A DNA stretch of 64,000 nt from positions 19,837 to 83,836 of the forward strand of contig JBAXPR010000003.1 in assembly GCA_037132135.1 (NCBI GenBank). The letters are read 5' to 3'. Both the position numbers and the translations under genes were made by a program. This DNA is from BOG-933 sp037132135 (GTDB taxonomy: Bacteria > Pseudomonadota > Alphaproteobacteria > Azospirillales > Azospirillaceae). How positions within the stretch are numbered: position 1 is the first letter of the stretch; the number at the start of each line of letters is the position of its first letter. The notes below the pieces were generated by a model that saw only the letters and a list, made by a program, of their open reading frames with translations, was not told the origin of the DNA and searched no databases. Below, piece after piece: positions 42,638-54,794 of the stretch.

Positions 42638-44614
42638 TCAGGCGGCCAGCGGCGAGCGGCCGTCCATGAAGCCGTTGACCCGCATCGCCGTTGCCTCATC
42701 GAGACGGAATTGCAGGTGGGTGTCGGTCTCCGAGCGGCGGGCGATCCGGGCCTGGATCGGAGCGACGCCGGGAATCGTCAGTTCGACCGGAGAGCCCACC
42801 GGCAGATCGACCCGGGCTTCCAGGCTGGCGCCGCCGAGCGAGACATCGTGCATCCGGCAGTCGCGCCGCTGATCGGCCCAGCCGAGCCCGACCATGATGT
42901 CGACGGTCATCCGTTCATAGTGGCGGCGCTCGCCGGCATCGCGAATCGCGGTCAGGAAGGACTCGACCTCGGCGCTCAGGTCGCGGGCGGTTTCCGAGAC
43001 GTGGCGGGACGAGGTCAGCACTTCGGCCGAAGCCCCGGTGGTATGCGCGATCGCCTCGGCGACGATCGCCAGCGCGGCGGCGGCTTCCTGCGTGCTTTGG
43101 GTGGCGGCCCTGGCGTTGCCGGAAATTTCCTGGGAGACGCCCTCCTGGCGCCGGGCCGCCTGGGCGATCACGCCGGTGGCCTGATTGACGGCGTCGATGG
43201 TCGCGCCGAACCGCTTGATCGTGCCCACCGCCTCCTCGGCCGCGTCCTGGATGCCCTGGATCTGCGAGCCGATGTCACCGGCGGCCCGGGCGCTCTGGCT
43301 GGACAGATTCTTGACCTCTCCGGCGACCACCGCGAAGCCCTTGCCGGCGTCGCCGGCCCGCGCGGCCTCGATGGTGGCGTTGAGCGCCAGCAGATTGGTC
43401 TGGGAGGCGATCGACTGGATCAGGCTGAGGATTTCCCCGATCCGGCCGGCCTTTTCGGCCAGGCTGCCGACGATGGCGTCAGAGCGCTCGGCCTCGTCGA
43501 CCGCGGTGCGCATCACGCCGTCGGAGCGCTCGAGCTGCAGGGCGATCTCTTCGACCGTGCCCCGCAGCTTGCCCGCCTCGCCGGCGACGATATCGACCTT
43601 GCCGGCGGCGGTCCGGGTCGCCTCCGAGACGGTGGTCGCCTGCTGGGCCGCCCGCCGTGCCACCGCGGACATGTTCTCGGCAGTGCTCTGCATCGATGAG
43701 GCGGCGTCGGCCAGCATCGTCAGCACGCCGCTGACGCCGCCGCTGAAATCCTGGATCAACTGGTTGGCGGCGGCCTGCCGGCGACGCTTGGCCTCTTCCT
43801 CGTCGCGCCGGCGCCGGCGCAGGTTGTCCATGGCGATGGCGTTCTGGCGGAACACCTCCAGCGCCCGGGCCAGGGCGCCGATTTCATCCCGGCGGTCGGC
43901 ATCGCGGATCTCGATCGCGGTGTCACCGTCGGCCAGACGCCCCATGCCGGCGACCATGCGGCCGACCGGACGGGTGATCGAAGCCGTGATCGACCAGGAC
44001 AGCAGGATGCCAAGCACGAAGCCGCCGACGGCAAGGCTGATCGACAGGGCATTGGAGCGCCGGTAATGCTCCTCGCTGTGATGATAGAGCGAGCCGGCCT
44101 GCTGGCGCTGGAGGTCGAGCAGCGCGCGCAGCGGGGTCGCCGCCTTGCGGAATTCGGCGGTGCTGTCGCGGGCGAGGCGGCTGGCCGCGGCCTCCGGGTT
44201 CCCCGAAGCAACGGCGGCGACGACGCTGGTATAAAAGGCCGAAAGCGAGGCCAGCCCGGCATCGATGGTCCGGGCGAGGGCTTGTTCGTCCTCATCGAGC
44301 GGCGTGTTCCGGTAGGCCTGCCACTGGGAGGCCAATTCCTTGACGTGCTTTTGGAGTTCGACCGACAGTAGCGGCAGCTTCGCCGGATCGCGGCTGAGCA
44401 GGGCGTCGAAGGCGCGGATGCGCACCCGGTGCATGGTATCGGCGACGGCGCTGAGATGAGCCATGGCCAGGGTCTTGTCCTCGTAGACGTCCTGGAAGTC
44501 GTGGTTCATATCGGCCATGCCGCTGAGGCAGGCGATGCTGATCGCGGCGATGATCGCAAGCAGTGTCCCGGTCAAAATTGCGAGGCGAACACTGAAATTG
44601 ACATTTCTCAACAT
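42638..44614 (-). CDS. Methyl-accepting chemotaxis protein with C-terminal PilZ domain
   Basis: The 658-residue protein has membrane segments near residues 10-32 and 190-212 around a helical sensor domain with the four-helix-bundle pattern. HAMP and a signalling hairpin follow (SIASQTNLLALNATIEAARAGDAGKGFAVVAGEVKNL). A PilZ domain after residue 560 has RHYER (RxxxR) and DVSLGG (DxSxxG), so c-di-GMP binding is expected. GAGGGGGAGC precedes the chosen ATG at 44614. It converges on the CarH-like gene with 25 bases between. It is the second PilZ receptor in the window, sharing layout but not close sequence with the one at 23649. Confidence 0.9.
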   Translation of the reverse strand: MLRNVNFSVRLAILTGTLLAIIAAISIACLSGMADMNHDFQDVYEDKTLAMAHLSAVADTMHRVRIRAFDALLSRDPAKLPLLSVELQKHVKELASQWQAYRNTPLDEDEQALARTIDAGLASLSAFYTSVVAAVASGNPEAAASRLARDSTAEFRKAATPLRALLDLQRQQAGSLYHHSEEHYRRSNALSISLAVGGFVLGILLSWSITASITRPVGRMVAGMGRLADGDTAIEIRDADRRDEIGALARALEVFRQNAIAMDNLRRRRRDEEEAKRRRQAAANQLIQDFSGGVSGVLTMLADAASSMQSTAENMSAVARRAAQQATTVSEATRTAAGKVDIVAGEAGKLRGTVEEIALQLERSDGVMRTAVDEAERSDAIVGSLAEKAGRIGEILSLIQSIASQTNLLALNATIEAARAGDAGKGFAVVAGEVKNLSSQSARAAGDIGSQIQGIQDAAEEAVGTIKRFGATIDAVNQATGVIAQAARRQEGVSQEISGNARAATQSTQEAAAALAIVAEAIAHTTGASAEVLTSSRHVSETARDLSAEVESFLTAIRDAGERRHYERMTVDIMVGLGWADQRRDCRMHDVSLGGASLEARVDLPVGSPVELTIPGVAPIQARIARRSETDTHLQFRLDEATAMRVNGFMDGRSPLAA

Positions 44615-44692
44615 AACCAGCTCCCCCTCGGTTCCTGAACCGGCCCGGGCAGAGCTTGCCAGGATGAACCGATCGAACAACGCGGAGTGACC

Positions 44693-44736
44693 ATAAACCA
44701 GAACGAGTCCTGATGGCCATTATATAGGTGGTTTAT
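44693..44736 (-). promoter_or_regulatory. Inverted repeat around a -10 box upstream of the second PilZ chemoreceptor
   Basis: ATAAACCA at 44693-44700 and TGGTTTAT at 44729-44736 are perfect 8-base arms, 28 bases apart. Between them, on the minus strand, lies a perfect TATAAT at 44724-44719, about 105 bases before the receptor start. No good -35 is seen, which fits an activator-dependent promoter, but this is inference. Confidence 0.45.
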
Positions 44737-44883
44737 CGCGGCGTGGTCTATCCATTTTATACGACAACTATCTGTCGGCCCTGCTCCATCAGAAAAGCGA
44801 AGTCCAGTACAGATAATAGAATATTAACCATGGCGTCAAATCACTGGTTGACTTCGAGAAATGGTGATGCCGGTGCCGCGGCC

Positions 44884-46506
44884 TCAGCTGCGCACGGCGC
44901 CGCCGTCGACGGCCTCCAGGTTGAAGGCGGCGGCGAGCAGGGCCTGGGTGTAGGCGTCGCTGGGTGCCGAGAAGATGCGCTCGGTCGGCCCCTGTTCGAC
45001 CACCCGGCCGTCCTTCATCACGATCACCTCGTTGGAGAGCGCGCGCACCACCTTGAGGTCGTGGCTGATGAAGAGATAGGCGAGGCCGTGGCGGGCCTGG
45101 AGGTCGCGCAGCAGATCCACGATCTGGGCCTGGACCGACATGTCGAGTGCCGAGGTCGGCTCGTCGAGCACGACAAAACGCGGCTTGAGCGCCATGGCGC
45201 GGGCGATGGCCACCCGCTGGCGCTGGCCGCCGGAAAATTCGTGGGGGTAGCGATGGCGGGTGGCGGGATCGAGTCCGACCTCTTCGAGCGCGGTCGCGAT
45301 CATCGCCTCGCGCTCGGCCGGGCTGCCGAGCCGGTGTATCTTCAGGCCCTCGGCGATGATGTCGCCGATCGAGAGGCGGGGACTGAGGCTGCCGAACGGA
45401 TCCTGGAACACGACCTGAATCTGCCGGCGCAACGGCCGCATCGCCGCCCGGCTCCAACCCTGGATGTTTTGGCCGTCGAAGCGGATCGCGCCCTGGCTGG
45501 CGGTGAGGCGCAGCAGGGCGAGGCCGAGGGTGGTTTTGCCCGAACCCGACTCGCCGACCACGCCCACGGTGTGACCGGCCCGCACCCGGACGCTGATGCC
45601 GTCCACGGCCCGGATGTAATCGACGGTGCGCCGCAGCAGCCCCTTGCGGACCGGGAAGTGAACCTTGATATCGTCGCCGGCCAGCACCTCGGGGGCGTCG
45701 TCGGGCGGAGCCGGCGGCTGGCCCTTGGGCTCGGCGGCGAGCAGGCGGCGGGTATAGGGGTGAGCGGGGGCGGCAAACAGGCTAGCCACCTCTGCCGCCT
45801 CCACCACCAGCCCCTCCGACATCACACAGACCCGGTCGGCCATCTTGCGCACGATGCCGAGATCGTGGGTGATCAGCAGCAGCGCCATGCCGAAGCGGCG
45901 TTGCAGGTCTTTGAGGAGGGCCAGAATCTGGGCCTGGATCGTGACGTCGAGGGCGGTGGTCGGCTCGTCGGCGATCAGCAGATCGGGCTCGTTGGCCAGG
46001 GCCATCGCGATCATTACCCGCTGGCGCTGGCCGCCCGATAGCTCGTGGGGAAAGGCGCCGAGCCGTTGTTCGGCGTTGGCGAGGCCGACCAGGGTCAGGA
46101 GGTCGAGCGCCCGCGCCCGCGCCGCCGCCCGGCCCAGTCCCTTGTGGACATAGAGGGTCTCGGTGATCTGGCGCTCAATGCTGTGGAGCGGGTTGAGCGA
46201 GGTCATCGGTTCCTGGAAGACCATGGCGATACGGTTGCCGCGGACGTCGCGCAGCACCGGTTCGGGTGCGCCCACCAGCTCGGTGCCGCGAAAGCGGATG
46301 CTGCCCGACGGGTGGCGGGCCTGGGGGTAGGGCAGCAATTGCAGGATCGAGAGGGCGGTCACCGACTTGCCCGAACCGGACTCGCCGACCAGGGCCAGGG
46401 TCTCGCCGGGCCGGACCTCGAAGGAGATGCCCCGCACCGCCGGAACCTCGGCGCCCGAAACCTGGAAACTGACGGCAAGATCGCGAACGGAGAGCAGGGC
46501 GGGCAT
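44884..46506 (-). CDS. Two-domain ABC ATPase of the oligopeptide family (YejF/DppDF type)
   Basis: The 540-residue protein fuses two nucleotide-binding domains. The first has Walker A GESGSGKS, signature LSGGQRQRV and Walker B LLIADEPT. The second has GESGSGKT, FSGGQRQRV and FVVLDEPTSALD. This matches YejF and other fused peptide-importer ATPases (DppD plus DppF). No permease or binding-protein gene is adjacent, so its transporter is encoded elsewhere or lost. It starts 13 bases after the hybrid kinase at 46520, in the same operon. I chose the ATG at 46506 because the upstream frame overlaps the kinase gene. Confidence 0.88.
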   Translation of the reverse strand: MPALLSVRDLAVSFQVSGAEVPAVRGISFEVRPGETLALVGESGSGKSVTALSILQLLPYPQARHPSGSIRFRGTELVGAPEPVLRDVRGNRIAMVFQEPMTSLNPLHSIERQITETLYVHKGLGRAAARARALDLLTLVGLANAEQRLGAFPHELSGGQRQRVMIAMALANEPDLLIADEPTTALDVTIQAQILALLKDLQRRFGMALLLITHDLGIVRKMADRVCVMSEGLVVEAAEVASLFAAPAHPYTRRLLAAEPKGQPPAPPDDAPEVLAGDDIKVHFPVRKGLLRRTVDYIRAVDGISVRVRAGHTVGVVGESGSGKTTLGLALLRLTASQGAIRFDGQNIQGWSRAAMRPLRRQIQVVFQDPFGSLSPRLSIGDIIAEGLKIHRLGSPAEREAMIATALEEVGLDPATRHRYPHEFSGGQRQRVAIARAMALKPRFVVLDEPTSALDMSVQAQIVDLLRDLQARHGLAYLFISHDLKVVRALSNEVIVMKDGRVVEQGPTERIFSAPSDAYTQALLAAAFNLEAVDGGAVRS

Positions 46507-46519
46507 CGGGGCTGAGGTC

Positions 46520-49500
46520 CTAAAGCGTTTCGACATGGTGGGCGACGCGGTCCATTTCCGCTTCGACCCGGGCTGCCAGCCCGACCACCTCGGGCCAGGG
46601 CAAGGTTTCGGCGGCGGTCTCCAGGCGGTGGGCGGCCTCGGCGAGGCCGCGGGCTCCGGCGGTGCGCGAGGAGCCCTTGAGATTGTGGGCGCAATCCCGC
46701 ACCGCCCGCGGCAGCCGGCCGGCAATCGCGGTGGCCAGCTCGGTGCAGATGTGGCGGCTGACGGTGACGAAGTCGCCGAACATCTCGCGGATCAGCAGCG
46801 GATCGTCGCAGCAGAGTGCCGCCATCGCGCTGTCGTCGATGGGCGAGGGCACCGGTGGCGGCGGCGGCGGCTTTGGCGAGGCCGCGGCGGCGGCCGGCCC
46901 GGCGGGCGGGGGTTTGCCGGCGGGCAGCCAGCGCTCGACCGTGGCCTGAAGTTTGCTGAGCTGCAGCGGCTTGCACAGATAATCGTCCATGCCGGCGATG
47001 CGGAAGCGCTCGGCTTCGCCTTCGAAGGCGTTGGCGGTGATGGCCACGATCGGCAGCCGCCGGCCGGTGGCCCTCTCGCGTTCGCGGATGCGCCGGGTCA
47101 GTTCAAAGCCGTCCATCTCGGGCATGTGGCAGTCGGTCAGCAGCAGGACGTAGTCCTTGGTTCCGATGGCCTCCAGCGCCTGCTTGCCGTCGTTGGCCAT
47201 GTCGACCGCAAGGCCCATGGTCGCGAGTTGCATCGAGATCACCCGCCGGTTGATGGCGTTGTCCTCGGCCACCAGCACCAGCGGTCCGGCGGGCTCGGGG
47301 CGTGCCGGGGCGGCCGGGCGGCGGGGTGCCGGCGCGTCGGTGGCCCGGCGGCTGGGATGGTCGGGCTCGGGGCTGCGGGCGCGGCCGGCAGTGGCGTCGG
47401 TCTCGGCGGGCAGGCGCCCGGCGGCGGTGGCCACCGCGCGGATCAGCGCCGCACGCCGCACCGGCTTGATCACGGTCAGCGCGGCATCCGAAGCGCGGGT
47501 GCGGCGAATCTTGCCGTCTCCCGAGCGCTGGGCGATCAGCACGGTCGGAATGGTGAAGCCGCCCTGGCCGAGGATCAGCGCTTCGCGCACCGCCACCACC
47601 GAGGCCTGATAGAGCCGGCCGTCGATCACGGCGACATCGAAGGGGCGCCCGGCTGCGAGAGAGGAATGGGCGCTGTTGAGCAGGCCGTGGCCGTCGGTGC
47701 TGCCGATCACCCGCGCCCCCGCGGCTTCGAGATAGCCGGTCAGGAAGCCGCGGGCGGTGGCGTCGGCGACGGCGAGGGCGATGGTCAGGCCGGCGAGCGG
47801 CATGGTCTTCGCTGTGCCGGTGCTCCGCCCCGGTTCCGGAGCCGCGACCGCGAGGCTGGCCAGGAAGGTGAAGGTCGAACCATGGCCGACGCGGCTGTCG
47901 ACCTCGACCGTGCCTGCCATCATCTCGGCGAGGCGACGGCAGATCGAAAGCCCGAGGCCGGTGCCGCCAAAGCGCCGGGCCGTCGACTGCTCGGCCTGGG
48001 CGTAGGGCTGAAACAGAATCGCCTGAACCTCGGCCGGGATGCCGATGCCGGTATCGGTGACGCGCATGCGGATACGGGCGCGCCCGCTGCCGGCATCGTC
48101 CGGCCGCGCCGGCGTCCCGTCGAGATCGACGCGCAGAATGACCCGGCCGTGCTCGGTGAACTTGAGCGCGTTGCCGCCGAGATTGAACAGAATCTGGCGC
48201 AGGCGCAGCGGATCGCCGATCAGCGCCGGTGGAATCGCGGGATCGACGTAGGTCAGCAGGTCGATGTCCTTGCGCCAGGCACTGGGGGCCAGGGTTTCGG
48301 CCACGCCTTCGACGATGGCGGCCAGGGAGACCGGCACCGCCTCCAGCACCAGCTTTTCCGCCTCGATCTTCGAAAAATCGAGAATGTCGTCGATGATGCG
48401 CAGCAGCGCGGTCGCCGATTCGCGAATCGTCGACACGGTTTCCGACTGCTGGGGGTCGAGTTGGGTCCGCTCCAGCAGTTCCAGCATCCCGAGCACGCCA
48501 TTCATCGGCGTGCGGATTTCGTGGCTCATGGTGGCCAGGAAGGCCGATTTGGCCCGGGTCGCCTGCTCGGCCTGATTCTTGGCGGCGTTGAGGTCGGACT
48601 CGGTCTGCTTCAGGCGCGAGATGTCGTGAATCCAGCCGAGATAGCCCCGTTCGCCGGCAAAGCCGCGGGGGTCGCCCGAGAGCAGCGCCCAGAAGCTCGA
48701 GCCGTCGGCCCGGCGCAGCCGCAATTCGGTGTCGCGCATCGCCTCGCCGCGGGCGATCCGCCCGGCGTAGCGGCTGCGCTCCTCGGCTTCGACCAGCAGA
48801 TCGGGCATGGCGGTGCCGATCAGGCTCTCCTGATCGCGGCCGAACAGCTCGGCGAAGCGACGGTTGGCGAAGGTCAGGCCGCCATCACTGGTCATGGCGC
48901 CGACGCCGACCGGGCTGCTCTCGAGAATCGCCCTCAGGTGCTCGCGGCTGTCGAGCAACTCGCGGGTGCGCTCGGCGACCTTGGTCTCGATCGAGACAAT
49001 GTGCTCATAGGAGCGCAGAGCGGCGATAATCGAGATCACCAGATCGTCGGCGGTGAGTTCGGCCTTGGAGCGGTAATCGTTGATGTCGTAGTCGAGCACG
49101 ACCTGCCGCTGCGGCGCCTGTCCCGGCTGGCCGGTGCGCAGGATCAGGCGGATATCGCTGTTGTGCAGTTCGCGCCGGATGTCACGCACCAGATGCAGGC
49201 CGGCGTAGTCATCCTCCATCACGACATCGATCAGGGCGACGGCGATGCCGGGGTCATGCTCCAGGTACTGGATCGCCTCGGCGGCGGAATAGGCACTGAG
49301 CAAGGTCAGCGGCCGGTTGCGATAGTGCAGGTCCGAGAGGATCAGCGCCGTCATCGAGTGGACGTCGGGCTCGTCGTCCACCACCAGAATCTCCCACGCT
49401 TTCTCACGGCCGCGACCGCGGCCGGAGTCGGTCTCGTCGGCGAACTGGATTTCCTCGTCGGTGTCCGGATTCCCCTCGGGGCTGCCGGGCTGGTCTCGGG

Positions 49501-49504
<4 letters not shown>
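46520..49504 (-). CDS. Large hybrid kinase REC-PAS-HisKA-HATPase-REC-REC-Hpt
   Basis: The 994-residue protein starts with an acidic linker and a receiver at about 38-165 (LVVDDEPDVHS, ALIDVVMEDDYAG). A PAS domain (about 210-320) follows, then HisKA with its His in TMSHEIRTPMNGVLGM, and an ATPase with LGGNALKF and VTDTGIGIP. Next is a degenerate receiver-like domain (LTIALAVADATARGF) lacking the acidic pocket, then a full receiver (VAEDNAINR, LLLTDCHMPEMDG) and a C-terminal Hpt with the His in CAHNLKGSSRTAG. The layout is BvgS-like but cytoplasmic. Its ATG overlaps the stop of the membrane kinase at 49501 (ATGA), so the two are coupled; the first receiver may take phosphate from that kinase. 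Confidence 0.88.
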
Positions 49505-51831
<2,327 letters not shown>

Positions 51832-52165
51832 CGGTGTCTCCTCTGGTCTCGGGGGCGGCGGACCCCATCGGCCCGCCGGCCCGCGCAGGCGCAGCCTGAG
51901 CTGAACTCCAAGAGACGCTATATCAGATAGCGTGCCGGCTGTCGCGGGCCGGCGCTGCCCGCTGCCGCTTTGTTCTCTTTCCGACCTTAGATTGTGTCTT
52001 ACACCATTTTTGGAGTCGCAATTGACTGCCGGCTGGCTTATAAGCGTGTGGTAATATTTTAAAAGCTGTGAAATCTGACCTCTATCACTTCACAACACTG
52101 TAAAATTATCCGCAACGACGCGGGCCGATCTCGGTGACCGAGGCCGGAAGTCTCTGGAGGCTGAA
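51832..52165. other. Divergent intergenic region with an inverted repeat
   Basis: This 334-base region serves the kinase operon and the chemoreceptor. It contains ACGCTAT at 51915-51921 and ATAGCGT at 51927-51933, perfect 7-base arms with a 5-base centre, and an AT-rich stretch from 52030 to 52110 next to the chemoreceptor. The repeat lies about 80 bases from the kinase start, a plausible operator. I see no gene. Confidence 0.45.
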
Positions 52166-54163
52166 ATGGCGGTGCGTTTGACGATCGGGAAGAAACTGTC
52201 CCTGATATTCGTGTTGTTTCTGGTGCCCCTCGGCTATCTGCTCTACAGCCTGATCGCGGAGAAAGATATTTCGATCGATTTCGCCCGCAAGGAAGTTATT
52301 GGCGACCACTATATCGACGTGCTGCGCGACCTCGAACTGGCGCTGCACCGGCTGGCGCCGGGGCCGGCGACCGAGCGCTTGCGCCGGGCGCTGGCGGCGG
52401 CGGCCGAGGCCGAGCGCAGCCTGGGCGAGGGCATGGACAGTGCCACCTTGGCGGCGACCCTGCAAAAAGAGGGCAAAGCGGTGACCGCCGGGGCCGGCGC
52501 CAGCGACGGCGAAGCGGCGCGCAAGGTGCTGCGCGATCTGATCGGCCGGGTTGGTGATCAGTCGAATCTGATCCTCGATCCCGACCTCGACAGCTTTTAT
52601 GTCATGGATGCGGTGGTGGTGAAACTGCCCGATCTCGCCGACCGGGTGGCCGGGTTGATCCGGCTCGGTCTGACGATCCAGGCCAAGGGGCAACTCGATG
52701 CCGACGACCGCACCGAATTCCTGATTCAGCGCGGCGGCCTCGAATCGACTATCGAGGGGCTGGAGAGTTCGGTGTCGGCGGCCTATCGCGGCAATGCCGA
52801 CGGCAGCCTCAAGACTGCGCTCGACCCCGACTATCATGCCGCCAAGCGGGCGCTCGACGGCGTCGTGCCGGTGATCAGCGCCGCCGTGATCACCTCGGGC
52901 GGGAAGGGCATCGACGCTGCCGCGCTCAGGGGGCTCGAAGAGCAGACCCTGGCCGCGGTGGAACAGCTGTGGAAGACCGCCTCGATGCAGCTGGAACGGC
53001 TGCTGGTGGCGCGGATCGACGGCTTTTACGCCAAGATGGCAACGACGCTGGGCGTCGCGGCCCTGCTGTTTCTGCTGGCCTGGGGGATTGGCTTCGGAGT
53101 GGTGGTGACCGATGTCACCCGGCCGGTGCGGGCGATCACCGCCGCGATGCGCCGGCTCGCCGCGGGCGATCTTGATGTTGCCATTCCGGGCGCCGGCCGG
53201 CGCGACGAACTCGGCGAGATGGCTTCGGCGGTGGCGGTGTTCAAGGAGAACGCCGCCGAGGTCGCGCGCTTGTCGGCCGAGGGTGAGGCGTTGCGCCGGC
53301 GGGCGCAAGACGAGAAGCAGACCATGGTGCTGCAGCTCGCCGATTCGTTTGAGGGCAAAGTGCTGGGCGCGACCGATGCCTTCCGCACCAGCGCCGCCCG
53401 GATCATCGAGGCGGCCAAGACCATGGGCCAGCGCTTGGGGCGGGCCGGCAACAGCTCGCTCCAGGCCTCGGCGACCACCGAGCGGACCACCCGCAACGCG
53501 GCCGAACTCGGTGAGGCGGTTCAGGGGCTGGCGGCCATGGTCGCCGAGGTGCGCGACCGCTTCAAGGAATCGCTCGAGATTGCAAACCGCGCGCTGGCAG
53601 AAGCCGAATCCGCGAGAGCCACCGTCGGCGGGCTGTCGGTGGCCGGCGACCGAATCGGCGAGGTCGTGACGCTGATTTCCAATATCGCCAGCCAGACCAA
53701 CCTCTTGGCCCTCAATGCCACCATCGAGGCCGCCCGGGCCGGCGACGCCGGCAAGGGCTTTGCGGTGGTCGCGACCGAGGTCAAGAATCTGGCCGGGCAA
53801 ACCGCTCGCGCCACCGGTGAGATCTCGTCCCAGGTCGCCGACATCCAGGTGTCGACCCGCAGCGCTGTCACCGCGATCAGTGAAATCGGCCAGACCATCG
53901 ACACCATCGGCCGCATTGCCGGTGCCGTCGCGGAGGCGGTCGAGCGCCAGGACGAGGCGACGCGGGAGATCATCGGCATCGTTGCCCAGGTTGCGGTCGA
54001 TGCCGAGGACTTCAGTCAGCGTTTCTCCGAACTTGCCAAAAATTCGGCGGCCTCCTACGGTTCGGCGATCCGGGTGATCTGGGCGGCCAAGGATCTCAGC
54101 CAACCGACCGACATGGTGGTCGAGGACCTGGGCGAACTGCTGACCACCCTCAGAGCGGGCTGA
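52166..54163 (+). CDS. Methyl-accepting chemotaxis protein with large periplasmic domain
   Basis: The 665-residue receptor has membrane segments near residues 11-31 and 290-312, enclosing about 260 extracytoplasmic residues. HAMP (VTRPVRAITAAMRRLAAGD) and the signalling hairpin follow (ISNIASQTNLLALNATIEAARAGDAGKGFAVVATEVKNLAGQ, split across the tip). It has no PilZ domain, unlike the other two receptors here. The ligand is unknown. It precedes the STAS, anti-sigma kinase and phosphatase genes, an unusual neighbourhood that suggests it feeds into or is controlled with that module. Confidence 0.9.
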   Translation: MAVRLTIGKKLSLIFVLFLVPLGYLLYSLIAEKDISIDFARKEVIGDHYIDVLRDLELALHRLAPGPATERLRRALAAAAEAERSLGEGMDSATLAATLQKEGKAVTAGAGASDGEAARKVLRDLIGRVGDQSNLILDPDLDSFYVMDAVVVKLPDLADRVAGLIRLGLTIQAKGQLDADDRTEFLIQRGGLESTIEGLESSVSAAYRGNADGSLKTALDPDYHAAKRALDGVVPVISAAVITSGGKGIDAAALRGLEEQTLAAVEQLWKTASMQLERLLVARIDGFYAKMATTLGVAALLFLLAWGIGFGVVVTDVTRPVRAITAAMRRLAAGDLDVAIPGAGRRDELGEMASAVAVFKENAAEVARLSAEGEALRRRAQDEKQTMVLQLADSFEGKVLGATDAFRTSAARIIEAAKTMGQRLGRAGNSSLQASATTERTTRNAAELGEAVQGLAAMVAEVRDRFKESLEIANRALAEAESARATVGGLSVAGDRIGEVVTLISNIASQTNLLALNATIEAARAGDAGKGFAVVATEVKNLAGQTARATGEISSQVADIQVSTRSAVTAISEIGQTIDTIGRIAGAVAEAVERQDEATREIIGIVAQVAVDAEDFSQRFSELAKNSAASYGSAIRVIWAAKDLSQPTDMVVEDLGELLTTLRAG

Positions 54164-54379
54164 CCGCCGAGGGATGAATCGACGCAGCGGGCTTGAGGGG
54201 CAGGCTGGCTTAGGCTAGTGTGTCCGGGATCAAGGTAAACGGGGGAGAGAGAGTCTTTCCCCAGGGACTATTGAACGGGGAATACAGGACCTCGTCGGAA
54301 ACAAGGGCTCGGCGGCCGGAGGGTCCGGTGGTCGGAACGATCCGGACGGCGACGGCGATGTGGCGAAAGTGAGGACACG

Positions 54380-54685
54380 ATGGAGTTTCAAGCGCGCAAC
54401 CTGCCAGATGCAATAGAAGCGCGTCTTACCGGGCGGCTGGAGTTCACCGACCATGACCGCCTGCGTGACATCGTGGCGTTGTTGGACGGCCCCAACCTGC
54501 GACGGTTCGTGGTCGATGTTTCAGGGCTGGATTTCATCGATTCCGCGGGACTGGGGATGATCCTGATCCTCCAGGAAGAGGCGGAGCAAAAGAATATCAT
54601 ACTGGTCGTGCGCGGGCCGCGCGACGACGTCAAGCGCTCGATCGATCTCGCGAAGATCGGCGAAATCGTGACCATCGAGTATTAG
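54380..54685 (+). CDS. STAS-domain anti-sigma factor antagonist
   Basis: This 101-residue single STAS domain resembles SpoIIAA/RsbV. It carries the phosphorylatable Ser in FIDSAGLGMILIL around residue 57 and the typical VDVSGLD strand before it. When dephosphorylated such proteins bind their cognate anti-sigma kinase and free its target. The next two genes encode that kinase type and a matching PP2C phosphatase. A weak purine-rich site precedes the ATG at 54380. The gap to the chemoreceptor is about 215 bases. Confidence 0.9.
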   Translation: MEFQARNLPDAIEARLTGRLEFTDHDRLRDIVALLDGPNLRRFVVDVSGLDFIDSAGLGMILILQEEAEQKNIILVVRGPRDDVKRSIDLAKIGEIVTIEY

Positions 54686-54794
54686 TGAGGCGGGAATCAT
54701 CACCACCCCATTCTGCGTCGTTCCCGACCTGATCCCGGCCGATTCGGGAGGGCGGTGCGCCGCGCGTTACAGCGCGTTCGGCGAGGGTGACGAC

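Noticed and set aside
46507..46725. Upstream extension of the ABC ATPase
   Set aside because: The added 73 residues are an out-of-frame reading of the hybrid kinase Hpt domain; the ATPase proper starts at 46506.
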